DNA of 55,652 nt from contig JAQGDQ010000478.1 in NCBI GenBank assembly GCA_030141605.1, positions 1-55,652 of the forward strand, in the 5' to 3' direction. Below, piece after piece: positions 51,776-55,652 of the stretch (the stretch's first letter is position 1; the number at the start of each line of letters is the position of its first letter). This DNA comes from Tubiluchus corallicola (taxonomy: Eukaryota; Priapulida; Priapulimorpha; Priapulimorphida; Tubiluchidae). The notes below the pieces were generated by a model that had not been told where the DNA came from, did not search any database, and saw only the letters and a program-made list of their open reading frames with translations. The position numbers and the translations under genes were made by a program.

Positions 51776-51924
51776 ACAACTGCTAGAGGCGGTTTTCTTT
51801 CCCAACTACTACCACTTGCAGTAGTAATTTTTCTTTGCGGCTCAGAATACTTTACAGACACAGGCTCGCAGAACTCGCCATTGGAACGACAGAATTTCAC
51901 GGAAATGCTTGACGTACTGCGCAT
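51776..51924 (-). CDS. Candidate first coding exon (possibly OSGIN exon 1)
   Basis: An ATG at 51924 opens 49 codons plus 2 bases (MRSTSSISVKFCRSNGEF..., ending SWERKPPLAVV), followed by a strong donor GTAAGT. In OSGIN proteins a P-x-x-V-V-I-I-G strand stands directly before GNGP(S/A)G, so the ending PPLAVV on the same strand is what the missing N-terminus should look like. The phase does not fit directly: this exon ends in phase 2, and the exon at 37728 needs one base. A small intervening exon (2 modulo 3 in length) encoding the I-I-G part would fix it; I could not find one. A CATGCGCAGT motif at the start codon resembles an NRF-1 site. Confidence 0.35.
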
Positions 51925-53279
51925 GCTCACAAAGTACAGCAAATCAGGCGGATGAGCACAATTCAATTCAATTCAGTTCAATTACGTAACTAATGATAAC
52001 TTGCACTGTGGGCTGGCACGGCTCACTCATTCATAGATAAAAATATTACTATTGTACTTAAACGTATTTATTACTATTACAATTGTACGTTTATGCGCAA
52101 TCTTTCGATTGCCTTAATATTGATTGCTTCAACTGGTACTTGTATGGCAAAATACCAGAATAACCACCTAGCATCTTGACTATTGGGGTGCCATATCCAG
52201 CTAAGCCCCGAAACCCAATGAAGCATGTAACCGCTTGCCTTAATGAAGAGATTCTCGTGAATAAGAATTTTTGGGGGTGCTTCATTAATTCTAAGCTCGG
52301 AAAATTCCTTGAATGAGTAGTTTTTGTGTACTGTACCTGATCTAATTTTTATACTGAGATACAAGATATTACATTCTTTGCCCTCGTAGACACCCAAGGA
52401 AAATTGGTACTTTGCCAACTTTTGTGCTAGATAGAAAGTATAATACTGTATTCACCCTACATCTGTGAACACTTTCGAAATTATTCCCACTATCATTTAT
52501 GATTAGCCAAAAAAGACAAAATAAAAAAGCCTAATTGCATAATGAGCATAATCATCATCAGTTTATTTCACATAGTAAAAATAAAAAGATGGTTAATCAC
52601 AACAAGCTAGGTTCGTCAATAATAGCGATGCTTCTGACCATTCCTCACCTATCAGTTTACATAAAAAAATCACATGGCAGTGGTTTCCCCAAAACATTGT
52701 TATTATTAAAAAAAATTGTGATTACCTATCTCTCTTTTTGCTCATGGATTAATTCTTAGCGCTGCTGAACCATATTTACTTATTTATTTTCTAATAAAGA
52801 CTGCATTTCTCTTTTAACGCATTAGTATGTACAGTAAGCCTATTTTAAAAACGTTTATAACTAAGTTCTAATTTAATATGAAAGTAAACTTTTTAATTTA
52901 ATTGTTACAAGCAGCGTTAAAATTTTGTCATTGTATAGTCACATCTGAATGTTATTTCAATGAGTTAATGTACTGTAATTTTTTTGATTTTTGCATAGAA
53001 CTTTATGTAACATAGATTTGTGAGTAATCCTTTATGTCAGTGTAATAGCCCGGCATGTTGTGGATACACTTGCAACCTAGGCTCACTTGTAACGCATTAT
53101 TGATCTAAATAATAAAGTAATTATACAAAATATAACAATCATTCTTATTAATAAGATAATTTTTATTGTGAAATGCCATTTTATTTCAAAATGATATAAG
53201 GTCCTATTTTTAGTTTTTGGTCAGCAGCACAAGTTACTCAACCTGAATCGCTATTCGTCCAGGCGCAGTGTTGTTGGGG
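51925..53279. other. No supported gene
   Basis: A 113-codon minus-strand frame at 52077-52418 is open but unrecognised, overlaps another open frame and has no splice or promoter support. The rest is AT-rich. Confidence 0.4.
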
Positions 53280-53850
53280 GATGACTTTTTTTGAAAAAAG
53301 CCAAAGCTCCACGAACTTACAACAGATCGTCATGAAACTTCAGATGAATGTAGTAGAGCAAATTCTGAACCAACTGACGAAGTCACATTTCCATCTGCCA
53401 TTTTCAATTTAAGATGGCAGTAAAACATTATATAATTCGAAAAAAAGCCCAAGGCTCTACCAGTTTGCAATGGATCATCTTGAAACCTTACAGGAATATA
53501 CTAGCAAATTTAGCAACGAATGACAGAATCGGATTTTCAGTTCGTCGGTTTGAAATATAAGATAGCAACGATAATACAATTTTCTAAAAAAAGCCAAAGG
53601 CTACGTTAATCCCAATGGATTGCATGAAATTGTGTAAGTCAGAATTTTGATCGGCCATCTCGAATTCTAGATAGTTACTAGTAGCAACAGCATCATTTTT
53701 AAAAAAGCTGAAAGTTCCACCAATTTGCAATGGACAGCCAAGAAACTGCACTGTAATATGCTAGAACGAATTCCGCATCGATTGACAGAGAAGAATTTTC
53801 CATTTGCCATCTAATGGCATCTTTAACTCCAGATGGCAGCATTGACATCA
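53280..53850. repeat. Degenerate ~165-bp tandem repeat (~4 copies)
   Basis: Diverged units each with an A-run, AAAGCC(A)AAGG or AAGCTGAAAG, a TTTGCAATGGA-like block, TGAAAC and a GCCAT(C/T)T...AGATGGCA segment, starting near 53285, 53440, 53595 and 53695. Confidence 0.55.
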
Positions 53851-55212
53851 TTTCTGACCCAAGATCTTGCACTCAGTGAGTCCCTCTAGCAATATTTCAA
53901 GTCAGCTTGATTTTTATTATGGACGTTTCAAATACGGTCAATCAAATTGCTTCTAAACAGAGAAAATGTGAATGTAGATTCAGAAAAACAGAGTGAAGAT
54001 ATATGAACACTTTCTTTATTTTAAAAAGATGGAAACAAAGCATTTTCATTGGCTAAAAGCCAGTTTCACACATGACTATTAGTCTGCACACAACACCCAC
54101 AAGTACTTAATTAGCAAGTGACTCATTAAGAGTGCAAAGTTGCTTGATCACAGTAAATAATTAGCTATAGGAACAAGTACAGTAATGTCTGCAACGTCTG
54201 ACTCTTAATCTTCTGTCATGAGAAGAAATTATAGTACATCACGTTGCAAGTGGCTCCTTTCTCATTTTTTCATGAGTTAACTGTTAGAAGCTAATAATTA
54301 TTACCATGTTATTACTTTTTTTACTACAATTCATTCTTGTACTGGAATTTAATTACATTTTTAGGTTTCTTGTTTTCTTCTCTGTTTAACTAATCTTTAT
54401 AATTTTAGTTCCTGTTGTGAACATTAACATGGGCCACCATAAATTTGCAATTCTTGACAATAGGTGTCAGTTTCGTCGCTGAACTTGTACGGTTTTTGTA
54501 AACTAAACAAGTGCAATGTTTTAACTAATCCCTCATCTCTGTGCAAACAAAAATAATAAAATAAGCGAATGATGATGATCGTGAAAAGGTCAAAGTTTAA
54601 GCGTGTCAGACAATGCAGTTGCATACACTTGACGACGCCTCACAGCCCATGCTATTGTAATAGTAACACTTTTAATGTGTTTTAACAGCTAGCTAGAACC
54701 TTCCTAGTTCATTTTTTCTAGTTCCAAACAAGATCCTGTCAGTAAATCATTCTACGCACAGACTACTACATAATTAAGTAAAGTCCACATAAAACAACTG
54801 ACATTACTGAACTGATGCAGCAGACAGCCTTGCTTTACACACACGTCACATGACGGTGGTAGTTAAAATATGTTGCTGTGGAACACTTAGCCTATAATTA
54901 ATAAGCAAATGCTTGCGACACATCGTTTTAACAAAATAACTAAAATTTTAGTTTGAAGTCTATGATACAGTAGCAACAGCAGAAGCCAGAACGATGATGC
55001 GCTGCAACTTTTGTTTTTCATCTTCAAATGATTAAAATTTGATTCACTAAGCCAGCAACTACACATTTCCTGTGAAAATACACAATCTAAGAGTGGCACT
55101 CTAGCTGCTGTAGCTCCTTTATGGAAAACTTGCCATTTTTTCATTGCTGTGATGTGATGTCTCTAATGCAGCAACACGTGTACAAAAACTAATTGAATAA
55201 AATTCGTAGGCT
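53851..55212. other. AT-rich stretch downstream of CMC1, no gene seen
   Basis: Includes the CMC1 3' UTR. No canonical minus-strand AATAAA was seen close to the stop. Short frames look random. Confidence 0.45.
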
Positions 55213-55596
55213 CTACGAGGCATGTCCGCCTTGCGCTTTTCTCGTACTTTTCTTGACACCAGTCAATCGATATTCCGTTCGTTCCGCTAAATACTCGTTT
55301 TCCACTGCTTCTCTAAATGCCGGATCTGTAAACCATTTTGCAAAACACTGTTTCAGAGCCTTGTTAAAGTCCCGACAAGCCCAGACCATTGTTACAGTCC
55401 GCCCTGCAGCGCATTCAGCAAACTCCTCGACCTCTTTAGCACATTTCTCTGTTCTCACTCGCTTCCTCATTCGATCGGGTATTAAAACATCGTGTTCCAC
55501 TCTTCTTAAGGTTTTGTCGTCTGGATCACCAACCCCGCAAGGTCCACCTCCCACATTTTTTGGTAAGACATGTGCAGTCATGTGTTCCGTTGCCAT
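55213..55596 (-). CDS. CMC1: CMC1-like COX assembly mitochondrial protein
   Basis: Small twin-CX9C protein of the mitochondrial intermembrane space, used in complex IV biogenesis (stabilising COX1 assembly intermediates and linked to copper delivery). Single exon, 127 residues. The four cysteines are C52, C62, C74 and C84, forming two exact CX9C motifs (KCAKEVEEFAEC and ACRDFNKALKQC) for Mia40 oxidation. The family blocks LRRVEHDVLIP before the motifs and DPAF..A.ENEYL.ER.EYR.TG after them match animal CMC1. The N-terminus is about 22 residues longer than in human and Gly-rich (VLPKNVGGGPCGVGDPDD). M6 is an alternative start. Only 56 bases upstream are in the window, so the promoter is not seen. 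Confidence 0.93.
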   Translation of the reverse strand: MATEHMTAHVLPKNVGGGPCGVGDPDDKTLRRVEHDVLIPDRMRKRVRTEKCAKEVEEFAECAAGRTVTMVWACRDFNKALKQCFAKWFTDPAFREAVENEYLAERTEYRLTGVKKSTRKAQGGHAS

Positions 55597-55652
55597 GGTT
55601 AATCCTATGAAATGTCTTCTTTGTTAAAATATCTGAAAATATATAATAAGAA

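Noticed and set aside
52077-52418. 113-codon minus-strand frame as a gene
   Set aside because: No recognisable domain, a second frame is open over the same DNA, and no promoter or splice evidence is seen.

Overview
This is eukaryotic, animal nuclear DNA. It is AT-rich and has introns with GT/AG borders. It carries replication-dependent histone genes with the animal 3' stem-loop, an alpha-tubulin gene split directly after its ATG, nuclear genes for mitochondrial proteins, and many transposon remnants and minisatellites. The H2B start ([17 protein letters not shown]-type) and the H2A segment reading VMEYLAAE look like protostome histones. I cannot name the species.

Layout. 1-9.3 kb: two inverted arms of about 1.3 and 1.5 kb (1-1278 and 7780-9290) enclose a tandemly duplicated PLAT-domain exon fragment, a 20-bp minisatellite and the divergent histone pair H2A(-)/H2B(+). 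10.6-11.9 kb: the second divergent histone pair, H3(-)/H4(+). All four core histones are present as two head-to-head pairs. Each gene has its own TATA box and the same 16-nt 3' stem-loop, followed by a shared downstream block. H1 is not seen. 12.7-15.9 kb: a five-exon alpha-tubulin gene with a 24-bp minisatellite in its 3' UTR. 16.6-22.3 kb: the mitochondrial ribosomal protein uS17m gene (MRPS17), whose long intron is filled with 26-bp and 40-bp satellites. 22.3-26.8 kb: no gene; a 37-bp minisatellite and a hAT-type element. 26.8-37.7 kb (possibly to 51.9 kb): a minus-strand OSGIN-family flavoprotein gene whose exons are separated by very large minisatellite arrays (80-bp, 53-bp and, upstream, 67-bp units). 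42-55 kb: repeats, LINE and SINE remnants and short tandem duplications. 55.2-55.6 kb: a CMC1-like mitochondrial copper/cytochrome-oxidase assembly factor on the minus strand.

The genes do not form an operon or a single pathway. The histone quartet is a coordinated S-phase unit. Tubulin is a housekeeping or proliferation gene with its own TATA box and an E2F-like site. MRPS17 and CMC1 serve mitochondrial translation and complex IV assembly. The main unusual feature is the repeat landscape. By rough count about a fifth of the window is tandem repeat in more than fifteen unrelated arrays, several occupying most of an intron. No clearly new multi-gene system is visible. The best leads are the shared histone downstream block, the inverted arms around H2A/H2B, and the minisatellite-filled introns.
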